DNA of 34,506 nucleotides from a virus. Location: the IMG/VR virus record IMGVR_UViG_3300008267_000173, positions 1 through 34,506 of that record, one strand, 5' to 3'. The notes under the pieces were generated by a model that saw only the letters and a list, made by a program, of their open reading frames with translations, had not been told where the DNA came from and made no database searches. Below are positions 1 to 9,083 of this stretch, piece after piece. Numbering within the stretch: position 1 is the first letter of the stretch; each line of letters opens with the position of its first letter. A program made the translations under genes and the position numbers.

Positions 1-1
1 T

Positions 2-442
2 AAATTAACTAATACTCCTGAAAACAAAAGATTCTACATGATAACTTCAAGTGTGTTTAAGGATGAAAATAAGGTGACTGAGTTTAATAAATACGTACTT
101 AATACTAACTTTACAGCTGACAATAAATTACGTAACAAATTTGAAAAAATTGTTAAAGATTTAGCAAAAGAATATACTAATGAGTATGAACTTGAAAATA
201 AAATCTTTACTGATTTTAAATCAAGTAAAGAATATAAGGATTATACTGAAGGTATTGTTGAAAAATTATATCAAAGTGGTGTTAAAAGAACTTTAACATA
301 TACTACGGTACCTAACACTGACCAAACAATACAAACTAATTCCGAAAATAGATTAAAGGCGACCTTTTCAGATAAAAACTCAATTACTGATAACAAATTC
401 TTTATCCAAGACGAAGTTAAAAATGTTGTTAAATTAAACTAA
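2..442 (+). CDS. Unidentified protein, 5'-truncated by the window edge
   Basis: The reading frame is open from base 2, and 12 sense codons precede the first ATG at 38. That ATG is therefore probably internal and the gene begins before the window. The visible part is about 146 residues, rich in Lys, Asn and Thr. A helical, charged middle part (residues near FEKIVKDLAKEY) is followed by a Thr-rich section, with no signal peptide or membrane segment. It ends one base before the next gene, a gp53-like baseplate protein, so it probably belongs to the same late structural operon. I do not recognise the family; a virion or tail-assembly role is inferred only from position. Confidence 0.75.
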   Translation, partial: KLTNTPENKRFYMITSSVFKDENKVTEFNKYVLNTNFTADNKLRNKFEKIVKDLAKEYTNEYELENKIFTDFKSSKEYKDYTEGIVEKLYQSGVKRTLTYTTVPNTDQTIQTNSENRLKATFSDKNSITDNKFFIQDEVKNVVKLN

Positions 443-443
443 T

Positions 444-770
444 ATGAGAGCCAAACAGTACTATAATAGATATAATGATTTTGTGATTAATGGTGAACAA
501 ACCGTTGTACCTTACGTGCAATTACCACCTAAGAGCACTGATAAACGATATATCTATAAAATCGGACAATCTAGATTAGATAAAGTGTCCCAACAATATT
601 ACGGAACACCATATTTCGGTTGGTTAATCTTAATAGCAAATCCTACTTTTGGTGGACTTGAATGGAACATTCTTGATGGTTCTATATTGACAATTCCATT
701 TCCTTTAGTAGCTTCATTACAGGACTATAAAAATACATTAGACAACCACTTCTTCTATTATGGTAGGTAA
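444..770 (+). CDS. 53: Baseplate wedge protein, gp53/LysM-like
   Basis: This is a 108-residue protein whose core (residues ~38-90) reads as a LysM-type fold: a short basic strand, then RLDKVSQQYYGTPYFGWLI, an Asn-Pro turn and a closing strand with DGSILTIPFP. In T4-like phages gp53 is a small baseplate wedge protein of this kind that helps join wedges around the hub. The motif order (RLD, YYGTP, W, IANP, G..L.IP) is what I used. T4 gp53 is longer, so this would be a compact version. The ATG follows the previous stop by one base without a Shine-Dalgarno sequence. The 3' end overlaps the giant hub gene by 11 nt, suggesting coupled translation. A generic LysM tail protein is the main alternative. 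Confidence 0.65.
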   Translation: MRAKQYYNRYNDFVINGEQTVVPYVQLPPKSTDKRYIYKIGQSRLDKVSQQYYGTPYFGWLILIANPTFGGLEWNILDGSILTIPFPLVASLQDYKNTLDNHFFYYGR

Positions 771-3700
771 TAACGAAAATATACTTGTTGAATTTGATTA
801 CAATAACATAACAATCGTCGACCCAAACAAAGTTGTTGATGACCTTGGTAATGTTAAAGAACGTAATGTAAATCAAGAAGATTTGGTATTCTATGCTAAC
901 TTAGAATGTAAGGTAATACCAAGAACTAAATTAGCGGTTGGGGTTGCGAGTAACGACGCCATCCAAACAGTATCTGTTGCAACAATCAATTTCTTAAAAC
1001 CTGGTGGTAAAGAATATTTGGATAATAATTACACAGATGAAATAACGGGTAAAGAGAGTTTATTGGGTAAAGGTCAAAATCAGCCAAAACAAACACTTGT
1101 AACAAATCCAAACGATAGTAGTGATACATTCCTTAGACAAACATTAAATAGTGGTGGTAAACCTGGTGCAACCGATAACGGATTGTTAGGTATAACGGCG
1201 ATTAATGTTAGACAAGGACTAGATTTCTTACCTGTAATATCAGTCCAACTCGAAGATGTTAAAGGTAGGGCGTTATTTGAAGGTGGTGATAATTCACCAT
1301 ACTCAGCGTTTTTTAATTTACCATACCCGTTATTCACATTAACACTTAAAGGTTATTATGGTAAAGCCGTTAAACTTAGTTTAATGTTACAATCGTTTAA
1401 CGCTAGATTTGATACGTTTAGTGGGAATTATAAAATTGATTTAAAGTTCTATACCTACAAATATACCGTATTAAATGAGGTGACAATGGCTTACGCTCTA
1501 TCAGTACCTCACATGTATAAATCAAGAATCAAAATTACTCCTGTACAAAATACACAAACCGCCAACAAAACGGTGATTGATAGTACAACAAGTATTGGGT
1601 TCATGAAAATTAAGGAGATGTATAGTGAATATAAATCAAAAGGATTAATATCTGATGATTTTCCCGAAATCACTATAGTCCAAATGACTGAAAGGATTGA
1701 GAATTTTGTTAAAAATGAACTTGATAAGTTTACAAAACAAAATATGCAACCTCTTACTAATATACAAAACTTTGAAAATGAAATTAGTAAATTTGAAGGT
1801 GAGGTTCTTCTTTATAGTTCAGGTGAAAAATCTTGGTATAATACCTATATGGATAAGACCAAAGGTATTGTTTTAAGTAGAGGTGTTACTGTTTACCCAT
1901 TCAAACCTGAGTACTCTGAAACACAAAAAAAGAAAGACGCCATCTCAAAATTAAACGCGATTATTGACAAATATAAAAAAATATTAGAAAGTAATGAAAC
2001 CTTAGGTGCTAACGGTTCTTACACCATCAATGGTAAAAAACCCGTACAATCTAATGTACCTTTTGATATTAAGATTTCAATATTTTCACCATCACAACCA
2101 TTTACTGAGCAAGACATTGATTTTGTAAAAACATTTAACCTTATAAAAAACACTAAAGGACAACCTACTGATGTTGAGTTAAACACATTTAAATCTGAAG
2201 TATTAGCCTCACTAACTTTTAATAGTGCGGTAACACTTGAAGGTGAGATAATCCAACCTGATTATTTCTTCTTTGACTCGCCAGATGGATTGTCAGTCCA
2301 AGGGGTGGTTAATGGGTTACCAATAATTGGTATTAAATCATTTACCGATAAAATATCGGAAATGAGAAAAAAAACAAAGTCATTTAAAGAACAGATTGAG
2401 GCGGCTCTAACGGAAGCTTTAGGTGAGTTGTTACAAAGTAGTTCTAGTGGTATTGGGTTTATACCTAATATGAGAAATGTTTTGGCGGTTATATTTGCAA
2501 GTTCTGAGGCTTTTTTACGATTAATGGATGATACCCATACTAAAGCTTGGAATGTTAGAGATTCTAAAATTAGAAAACAAGCCGTATTACAAACACAAAC
2601 CCAAGGAGCTTCTCAGGAAGCCATGACACCTGGAATTAATGACCAACCAATATACCCATGGCCTCAAGTAATTAAAGAGACTACGGGTAATGATGGACAT
2701 GAGATATTTGAAATTGCCTACCCTGGTGATTTAACAATTATTGACCAAACTAAAGCTTATTTGCCGGATGTGTGGCCTGAGGTTGAGTTTGTTGAGGAAT
2801 TTATTAATGGTTATACTGATAGAAGTGCGTCAGTTCCACCTGACCCTATTTCACAGAATGAACAAACTGAAACACAAAGAGTTTCGTTAAACGCGATTGA
2901 ATTCCCGATTGGTAACGAGGTTTACGGTAATAAAGAAGAAATTAAATATTTCTATGAAATTTACGAAAGAGCGTTATTTGTCACTTATTATTCTCGATTA
3001 AATAGAGGGGGTGAGTTAACAACTAATAATGATTTAATATATAATATAATAGCCGAGGCTGAAAAAAATAACATATTAAAAAGTTTGTCAAATGACAATC
3101 CATTCTTAATTGCTAAATTAAAAGAATATAATTACAACGGGACTAATTTTGAAATATTCTTAAGACACATTTCAAATTCAGGTACAGGTGAATCTTGGCA
3201 AAATTTTATTAGAGGTATTTTTAATACAAAATATATTAGTAACGATATTAACAATGCAAGTTTTCAATTCATTACTCAAGATATTATAACTAATTCGTTA
3301 TCACAACCTGAAGTTTCCTTACCAACTGAATCAGAATTTTCAAATTACATTAATAATAGTACAACTACTAATGTTAATGACTTTGTGGATACTTACCCAT
3401 TTACCAATGACAATTGGGTTAAAAATTACTTGGCTAACGGAAAGGCTAATATAATATCTGATAATGCTTTAGATACTAAAACAATACTATCTTATAATCC
3501 GGTAAATAAAATAATTACCAACTTAACATCATTTGATGGTGGTAAGAAATTGTTTACTAATTTTTTACCTGAGACCGAAGACAAAAGACCTAAAGCGGAA
3601 AATATATCCACTAATTTGGGTATGAAAGGTTTTTACGATGTTAGAAGTTTGGATTATAGTAATCAATCATATACTGAAGGTAATTTAAAATATTTGGATT

Positions 3701-6700
3701 ACAGCGGTGGAGTCTCACCAAATCAAACAGTATCGATGTTGAATACACCGTATTACGTTAACGCCATCCAACAAGGTATTAAAAACTTTAGAAATTATGA
3801 TGAACATCCTTATAAGGAGGCGGCTTATTTATTCTTAAATTCATTACCTTTATCAACATTAAGAGAAAAATATAAAACAAAAACAGAGTCTGAGGATTTA
3901 AGTTATATTTTTGCAACATTAAAGAAATTTGGTGGTGTTCATAAATTACCATACGCGTGGGTGTTAAAATACGGTTCAATATGGAACCGATACAAAACAT
4001 TTGTTGACACGGGTGTTGATTATATTGATACCGCTTGGTCAGGATTTAATTATACTAATAATTTTAACCCTGATTTAAATACAACTGGTGCCTCTTATAC
4101 TTTTAGCGCGGGAACCGATGTCGGTATTGTTGAGATTGTTTTGGAAAAAAACATTGTAATTGGGGCTGAAACCTCATCAACAATTAATACAGGTTTTTAC
4201 CCTAAAACTATAAACGATTTTAACGTATTTTATCAAGGATTTGAGATATTTTCGGGGTATAATAGCACCGCAATACAAACTGCGATTGAATCTTCAGGTT
4301 TTACTTTGGATTATTCTCCTGATGCAATCATTAGTTTATCTGAGGGTTTTGACCCTAACAACATTAATAGAGACCTTAGAATTTTTTCTTGGACATCTTA
4401 TGTTGATTCTTATGATGATGGAATATCTAGTTTTATTATGCCATCACAAGGTTCATTATTAAACCAAACTAAATTTGAATGTTTTAAAAGTAGTAGTAGT
4501 GGATTAAAATTGACTAATGAGGTCCTAAATAATCAGGCGGTGTTTGATGGTTCGGTTAGAACATTTTGGACGGCGCCTAATTACGGTTATTTTGATAGTA
4601 CTAAGGTTATTAAACCAACCCCATTAGAATACCTAAAAGAAATTTTCTCAGGTCAAACAAAACAAGAAAATTTCTCGATAAATGGGGTATCTAAACAATA
4701 CACACCAATCAGTGAGATGTTCTCTGTTTTTGAGAAAGAAGTTTTAGATTTATTTGAAACCGAGTTTTTAAATTTCTCAAAATCAAAATATAACTATACT
4801 GCGAGTACCATTCTATCTAGTGACCAAGCTTCAGTTAAAGACATGATGAACTTCCAATTGTTGATGACCAACTTAATGAAAGTTCCAAAAATAACGGGTG
4901 ACACAGGTGACGATAGAATTGTCTTCGCTCAAAAATCACAATACGAAAAATTATCTAAAACTCTTAATAAGTTTATCAATGAGATTAATGTTATTGCGAA
5001 AATAGGTAACCCATCACAATTTGATAAAAGATTATTTTATAGTTTTTCAAGTCTCGATATTGCCGACCCATATACTTGGGAAAAATACACCTTATTAACA
5101 CCAAACGCATTACCTGGTTCAGGAGGACAAACACTTGCAGGTTCTATATCACTTTATCCTAATGAATGGAAGGCTTTGAGAACCTATGTTGGATTTTCAG
5201 AAATACCTGAGTTGGTATATGATAATAATGGTTCATACATCACCGATTTCTTTATTGATTTAAATGTTGCTTTTACAGAACAAAATATCGTCAATTTTGC
5301 ACCAATAATTAAGTTATATGCCACACAGAAGTTAAGTAATAGCGGGACAACCCAAACTACCTTCACATCTTCAATGGACGATTATTTAAACTCATTAATA
5401 ACTTTTAAAAATAATGTTATTAATGATTTAATTCCTAAAATTCAGAAAGAATTACCCCAAACAACAATACAAGGGAATAACAAAATTAATACTAAACTTG
5501 AGGGTAACCAAACCAAAGTGGAGTTATGGGAGTCGTTCAAGGCTTTAAATGATAAATGGATATCGGGGTCTGATTTTAAAACAAAAACATTATTCGAAGA
5601 TGTATTATTATTAGATAGAGCAAGTAGGAACATTGGGGATAAAATATTAGTTGATATTTTTAAATTAAAAAATAGGTTAAACAATATTAACGACAAAACG
5701 AGTGTTAAAACATTTATTGAATCTATTTTAGTTGAAAACAATTTTGTTGTAATGAACTTACCATCGTATGTTAATTTTTATAATGTACAAGATGTTGTTA
5801 AAAATCCAACACCAAGACCTGAAGGTACTTTAGATTTTGCGAATACTTTATTTGGTACATTTATGAATGTTGATTACAGACAATCAAGTGCTAAAATGGT
5901 TTGTTTTTATGGTGGAAAACCAAGTGAACAATTAGATTTAAAAAATAATGTGGATTATCGTTATAGAAATGACGCTTTTGAAATAACAAGAGGGTCTAAT
6001 AACCCACTAGTTGAAGATTTAACCAATAAAAAAGATTGGGATAAGTCAAATAAGGTTGTTGGTTTTAATGTTGATATCGGACCTCAAAACCAATCAATAT
6101 TCCACGGATTTAGTGTGAGTCAAGATGCTGGTAAGGCGACTGCAGAATCTCTCGAGGTTTTAAATCAAATGGCTAACCAAAGTAATAATAGGTCAGGTGC
6201 TAGTCAAAGTACTTCATTATACAATCTTTATAAAAATAGAAGTTATACTTGTTCTGTTAGTATGATGGGAGATGCTCTTATACAACCTACAATGTACTTT
6301 AATTTAAGACACGTACCTATGTTCAGTGGTCCATATATGATTACTAGTGTGAACCATAGTATTTCACCTGGTAAGTTTGAAACTACGTTTGAGGGTATTA
6401 GACAACCAACAGCTTCATTACCTAAAATTGACAACTACTTACAAATTTTAAAAACTAACTTGTTAGCATCGATTAAAAATCAGTTAAATAGTAATACACA
6501 ACCAAATCAGAAAAAACCTAAAGTTGTTAATCAAAGTTCTAATGTTGTTGACCAAGCAACAGGTGTTGTCGGACAATTAACCAACCAAGACTCAACAAAG
6601 CCGAATAGCGGTAGTAGTACTTTATGTGAGGTACTTAGTAAGTATAGTGATTATTCAGTATTGGATAATCCGAGTACGTCGGAGTTGAACTATCAACAAA

Positions 6701-7170
6701 TGATATCTAATATTGTTACTACGGTACCAAGTGATGATTTATTAAGAACAATTATCTTCTGTGCAGTTTACATGAATTCTAAGAAACCAAATAGTACTAA
6801 TTTATTAGTTGGTGTTGAAAACAACTATTTAGGAATATCAATATCACCGGCAGAACAAAGTGATTCTTGGGGTGCCACTGGTGACAAATATTTTAAAGAT
6901 AAAAAATATTATTGCTCAACATCAAATATTTCATACCCTATTTTCAGTAACGTTAATTCAAATGTCGAGTTTATTTATGACCGATGGAAATCAAGAACCA
7001 ACGGGTATTCAAAAACAAAAGAAAGTATTACGAAATTCTTGGTCATAAATAACAATAGTAGTGTACAAAGAAAAGATGAGGTGTATAATAAATTAAGTCA
7101 GGTTGAAAAAGAAACAATTGAAAAAATTGTACAAGAAGCCATCAACATTTATGACCAAACACCAAAGTAA
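760..7170 (+). CDS. Giant putative baseplate hub protein (2136 aa)
   Basis: This is a very large structural protein without signal peptide or membrane segment. Residues ~155-252 form a beta-rich module (VQLEDVKGRALF, NLPYPLFTLTLKGYYG, LKFYTYKY) that looks like a tail-hub barrel. Residues ~1766-1885 (HGFSVSQDAGKATAES, YTCSVSMMGDALIQPTMYF, PYMITSVNHSISPGKFETTF) resemble the closing half of a gp27/late-control-D type hub domain. Between them lie about 1500 residues I cannot assign, including a lysine-rich helix near 390-410. The last ~185 residues follow a Gln/Asn-rich linker and form a separate domain with NNYLGISIS and YPIF followed by a W-containing helix, vaguely like glucosaminidase-type lysozymes. 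T4 gp27 is only ~390 residues. Hub identity is inference from motif style and the neighbouring gp53-like gene. The ATG overlaps the upstream gene. Confidence 0.6.
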   Translation: MVGNNENILVEFDYNNITIVDPNKVVDDLGNVKERNVNQEDLVFYANLECKVIPRTKLAVGVASNDAIQTVSVATINFLKPGGKEYLDNNYTDEITGKESLLGKGQNQPKQTLVTNPNDSSDTFLRQTLNSGGKPGATDNGLLGITAINVRQGLDFLPVISVQLEDVKGRALFEGGDNSPYSAFFNLPYPLFTLTLKGYYGKAVKLSLMLQSFNARFDTFSGNYKIDLKFYTYKYTVLNEVTMAYALSVPHMYKSRIKITPVQNTQTANKTVIDSTTSIGFMKIKEMYSEYKSKGLISDDFPEITIVQMTERIENFVKNELDKFTKQNMQPLTNIQNFENEISKFEGEVLLYSSGEKSWYNTYMDKTKGIVLSRGVTVYPFKPEYSETQKKKDAISKLNAIIDKYKKILESNETLGANGSYTINGKKPVQSNVPFDIKISIFSPSQPFTEQDIDFVKTFNLIKNTKGQPTDVELNTFKSEVLASLTFNSAVTLEGEIIQPDYFFFDSPDGLSVQGVVNGLPIIGIKSFTDKISEMRKKTKSFKEQIEAALTEALGELLQSSSSGIGFIPNMRNVLAVIFASSEAFLRLMDDTHTKAWNVRDSKIRKQAVLQTQTQGASQEAMTPGINDQPIYPWPQVIKETTGNDGHEIFEIAYPGDLTIIDQTKAYLPDVWPEVEFVEEFINGYTDRSASVPPDPISQNEQTETQRVSLNAIEFPIGNEVYGNKEEIKYFYEIYERALFVTYYSRLNRGGELTTNNDLIYNIIAEAEKNNILKSLSNDNPFLIAKLKEYNYNGTNFEIFLRHISNSGTGESWQNFIRGIFNTKYISNDINNASFQFITQDIITNSLSQPEVSLPTESEFSNYINNSTTTNVNDFVDTYPFTNDNWVKNYLANGKANIISDNALDTKTILSYNPVNKIITNLTSFDGGKKLFTNFLPETEDKRPKAENISTNLGMKGFYDVRSLDYSNQSYTEGNLKYLDYSGGVSPNQTVSMLNTPYYVNAIQQGIKNFRNYDEHPYKEAAYLFLNSLPLSTLREKYKTKTESEDLSYIFATLKKFGGVHKLPYAWVLKYGSIWNRYKTFVDTGVDYIDTAWSGFNYTNNFNPDLNTTGASYTFSAGTDVGIVEIVLEKNIVIGAETSSTINTGFYPKTINDFNVFYQGFEIFSGYNSTAIQTAIESSGFTLDYSPDAIISLSEGFDPNNINRDLRIFSWTSYVDSYDDGISSFIMPSQGSLLNQTKFECFKSSSSGLKLTNEVLNNQAVFDGSVRTFWTAPNYGYFDSTKVIKPTPLEYLKEIFSGQTKQENFSINGVSKQYTPISEMFSVFEKEVLDLFETEFLNFSKSKYNYTASTILSSDQASVKDMMNFQLLMTNLMKVPKITGDTGDDRIVFAQKSQYEKLSKTLNKFINEINVIAKIGNPSQFDKRLFYSFSSLDIADPYTWEKYTLLTPNALPGSGGQTLAGSISLYPNEWKALRTYVGFSEIPELVYDNNGSYITDFFIDLNVAFTEQNIVNFAPIIKLYATQKLSNSGTTQTTFTSSMDDYLNSLITFKNNVINDLIPKIQKELPQTTIQGNNKINTKLEGNQTKVELWESFKALNDKWISGSDFKTKTLFEDVLLLDRASRNIGDKILVDIFKLKNRLNNINDKTSVKTFIESILVENNFVVMNLPSYVNFYNVQDVVKNPTPRPEGTLDFANTLFGTFMNVDYRQSSAKMVCFYGGKPSEQLDLKNNVDYRYRNDAFEITRGSNNPLVEDLTNKKDWDKSNKVVGFNVDIGPQNQSIFHGFSVSQDAGKATAESLEVLNQMANQSNNRSGASQSTSLYNLYKNRSYTCSVSMMGDALIQPTMYFNLRHVPMFSGPYMITSVNHSISPGKFETTFEGIRQPTASLPKIDNYLQILKTNLLASIKNQLNSNTQPNQKKPKVVNQSSNVVDQATGVVGQLTNQDSTKPNSGSSTLCEVLSKYSDYSVLDNPSTSELNYQQMISNIVTTVPSDDLLRTIIFCAVYMNSKKPNSTNLLVGVENNYLGISISPAEQSDSWGATGDKYFKDKKYYCSTSNISYPIFSNVNSNVEFIYDRWKSRTNGYSKTKESITKFLVINNNSSVQRKDEVYNKLSQVEKETIEKIVQEAINIYDQTPK

Positions 7171-7189
7171 TATTTTCAAATAAACTAAG

Positions 7190-7198
7190 ATATTTATT
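7190..7198 (+). promoter_or_regulatory. ATATTTATT motif, candidate promoter element
   Basis: ATATTTATT ends 14 nt before the ATG at 7213, in the 42-nt gap after the giant hub gene. The core TATTTAT recurs upstream of the genes at 11678, 16561 and 18937. It is the reverse complement of most of the T4 late promoter word TATAAATA, so it is not that element in the usual orientation. In such AT-rich DNA chance is a real explanation. Confidence 0.25.
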
Positions 7199-7212
7199 AA
7201 GAAACACAAATT

Positions 7213-7437
7213 ATGGACGTAAAATTAATATTAGACAACTATTTAGGAAAAAATACCAGACACACTGAAAAAGATTTAGGTGATGGTACTAAACAAGTTT
7301 GCGATTTAGACACAGGTGATTGTTATACAGTTAGAATGAGAGATGGTCTTATTGAACGTGTTGACAATACGATGACAAGAAATAAAAGAATTCAAGTTGA
7401 AACATCTCACGGTGTTAAGCAACTTTTAAATGGATAA
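7213..7437 (+). CDS. Small uncharacterised protein (74 aa)
   Basis: I do not recognise this 74-residue protein. It has a short helical start (DVKLILDNYL), a central beta-hairpin-like stretch with two cysteines spaced CDLDTGDC, and a basic C-terminus (RNKRIQVETSHGVKQLL). The Cys pair could bind a metal or form a disulphide, but two residues are too few for a normal zinc site. It starts 42 nt after the giant hub gene and ends 5 nt before the proline-rich gene, so the two small genes are probably co-transcribed. There is no Shine-Dalgarno sequence; the leader is A-rich, as elsewhere in the window. Confidence 0.75.
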   Translation: MDVKLILDNYLGKNTRHTEKDLGDGTKQVCDLDTGDCYTVRMRDGLIERVDNTMTRNKRIQVETSHGVKQLLNG

Positions 7438-7442
7438 GTAAA

Positions 7443-8138
7443 ATGAAAAAAGTTAACGAAAAAGTACTTTCTGAAATCTATAGACATAGAGAAATTAATA
7501 AATACATTACTGAACAAGACGCCACTTTACCACCACCACCTGCGGAAGGAGAATTACCTCCACCACCCGCAGATGCTACGGCAGAGATTCCACCCGCAGA
7601 TTTAGGTATGACACCACCACCTGCAGATGCTGGTATGGTACCACCTCCTGCAGCACCAACAGGTGAAACTCAAACGGTTGATGTTGCGGCTGACCCTGAT
7701 GTTGAAAAACTTGGTGATGAAAAAGATAAGACAGAAGAAATTGATATCACTGATTTAGTTAAATCTCAGAAAAACGTTGAAAAGAAACAAGAGGAGTATT
7801 TCGATAACTTATTTAAACATTTGACTGATTTAGAATCAAGACTTGGTGAGATGGATAACATCATGACTAAACTTAACGACCTTGAAATGAAGGTTGAAAA
7901 GTATAGAGTTAAAACTCCTGAAGAAAAACTTGAGTTAAGAACTTTAGATTCTGGACCATACAACCAAAAATTATCAGATTTCTTCCAAGATAAAGAGGAA
8001 GAAATGGAAAAGTCGGGAAAAAATGAATATGTTTTAACACAGAATGATGTTGAAGACTATTCTAACTCAGATATCAAAAAATCTTTTAGAGATTTTGGTG
8101 ATGAAATGACCGATGACAGGATTATAGATGTTAGATAA
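7443..8138 (+). CDS. Proline/alanine-rich acidic protein with coiled coil
   Basis: This is a 231-residue protein of unknown function. Residues ~1-25 are charged and helical (EKVLSEIYRHREINKYI). Residues ~29-72 are almost entirely Pro, Ala, Gly and acidic residues in repeated units such as LPPPPAEGE and TPPPADAGM. Residues ~100-160 are a likely coiled coil (KNVEKKQEEYFDNLFKHL, LESRLGEMDNIMTKLNDLEMKVEKY). The acidic C-terminus ends in DDRIIDVR. The architecture (helix, flexible spacer, coiled coil) suits an oligomeric scaffold, linker or virion-internal protein, but nothing identifies one. It is followed directly by a strong terminator and so ends the upstream transcription unit. Confidence 0.8.
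   Translation: MKKVNEKVLSEIYRHREINKYITEQDATLPPPPAEGELPPPPADATAEIPPADLGMTPPPADAGMVPPPAAPTGETQTVDVAADPDVEKLGDEKDKTEEIDITDLVKSQKNVEKKQEEYFDNLFKHLTDLESRLGEMDNIMTKLNDLEMKVEKYRVKTPEEKLELRTLDSGPYNQKLSDFFQDKEEEMEKSGKNEYVLTQNDVEDYSNSDIKKSFRDFGDEMTDDRIIDVR
7530..7659 (+). repeat. In-gene Pro/Ala-rich low-complexity repeat
   Basis: Imperfect CCACCACCACCTGCA-like units encode PPPPA, PPPPAD, IPPAD, TPPPAD and VPPPA blocks within the proline-rich gene. The base composition is clearly richer in C than its surroundings. Such tracts expand and contract by slippage and usually encode extended flexible spacers. Confidence 0.8.
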
Positions 8139-8140
8139 TT

Positions 8141-8164
8141 AAAACGGTCTTCGGACCGTTTTTT
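8141..8164 (+). terminator. Rho-independent terminator with UUCG tetraloop
   Basis: A 9-bp stem (AAAACGGTC at 8141-8149 with GACCGTTTT at 8154-8162) closes on TTCG, the exceptionally stable cUUCGg tetraloop, and a T run overlaps the end. It lies 3 nt after the stop of the proline-rich gene and just before a sigma70-like promoter, so it marks a real transcription-unit boundary. Confidence 0.9.
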
Positions 8165-8167
8165 CAT

Positions 8168-8196
8168 TTGACAAACCCACGGCAGACACTTATACT
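8168..8196 (+). promoter_or_regulatory. Sigma70-like promoter upstream of the gp32-like gene
   Basis: TTGACA (8168-8173) is separated by exactly 17 nt from TATACT (8191-8196), a near-consensus -35/-10 pair. It lies between a terminator and the gp32-like start at 8225. It can also be read in Bacteroidota style: TTTG at 8167-8170, then 20 nt, then TATACTTC, a partial match to TAnnTTTG. Transcription would start near 8203, giving a leader of about 20 nt. It is the best promoter match I found in the window and would suit early or middle expression of the replication genes. Confidence 0.6.
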
Positions 8197-8224
8197 TCAG
8201 TAAACAATTTAAACTTTATATATT

Positions 8225-9073
8225 ATGGCGACAAATTCATTAGACGCAGTACTTGCACAGTACGAACAATCAAAACAAGGTAGTTCTAGTTCATCCTCAA
8301 AGATGTCCCAAGACGAGAGAATGAAGAAATACTTTGCGGCAATCCTTAAGGATACCGAAAAACAGGGACAAAGAAGGTTGAGAATTCTTCCAACCCCAGA
8401 TGGTTCTTCACCATTCAAAGAAGTTTGGTACCACGAGATTCAAGTGGACGGTAAATGGCAAAAATTTTATGACCCAGGAAAGAATGACAACGAGCGTTCA
8501 CCTTTAAACGAGGTTTACGAAGAGTTACGTTCAACGGGTAAAGATTCTGACAAAGAACTTGCTAAACAATACCTTTCTCGTAAATTTTACATCGTTAAAG
8601 TAATTGACCGTGATGCGGAAGATGAAGGTGTTAAATTCTGGCGTTTCAAACATAATTACAAAAATGAGGGTATCCTCGACAAAATCATTCCTATTTGGAG
8701 AGCTAAAGGTGATATTACTGACCCTGAAAATGGTCGTGACATTATTCTTGAGTTAACAAAAGCAAAAACACCAAAAGGTGCTACTTACACGGTTATCCAA
8801 ACTGTTATGTACGATGACCCAGCTCCTGTTCACACAGATAAGGAACTCGCAAATTCTTGGATTAACGATGAGTTGACTTGGGAAGACGTTTATTCTAAAA
8901 AACCTGTTGAATATCTTGAAGCTATTGCTCGTGGAGAAACACCACGTTGGGATTCTGAAAAAGGTGGTTATGTTTACGGTGACTCTACTTCAGGTGAAAT
9001 TATGTTAGGTGGTGATGAAACTTATACTGACCCACAAGCTAACGCAGAAGTGGACGAAGACCTACCATTCTAA
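8225..9073 (+). CDS. 32: Single-stranded DNA-binding protein, gp32-like
   Basis: This 282-residue protein coats ssDNA at the phage replication fork and in recombination, working with the recombinase and helicase encoded next to it. Family signs are a Ser-rich flexible N-terminus (~17-26) followed by a basic patch, and the core with RRLRILPTPDGSSPFKEVWYHEI, RKFYIVKVIDRDAEDEGVKFWRF and a KAKTPKGATYTVIQ strand. The C-terminal tail is acidic. Two departures from T4 gp32: the protein has no cysteine at all, so the gp32 zinc site is absent, and it ends in DEDLPF, close to the bacterial SSB tip DDDIPF. It has its own promoter and terminator, as expected for a highly expressed protein. Confidence 0.85.
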   Translation: MATNSLDAVLAQYEQSKQGSSSSSSKMSQDERMKKYFAAILKDTEKQGQRRLRILPTPDGSSPFKEVWYHEIQVDGKWQKFYDPGKNDNERSPLNEVYEELRSTGKDSDKELAKQYLSRKFYIVKVIDRDAEDEGVKFWRFKHNYKNEGILDKIIPIWRAKGDITDPENGRDIILELTKAKTPKGATYTVIQTVMYDDPAPVHTDKELANSWINDELTWEDVYSKKPVEYLEAIARGETPRWDSEKGGYVYGDSTSGEIMLGGDETYTDPQANAEVDEDLPF

Positions 9074-9083
9074 ATTTACTTAT

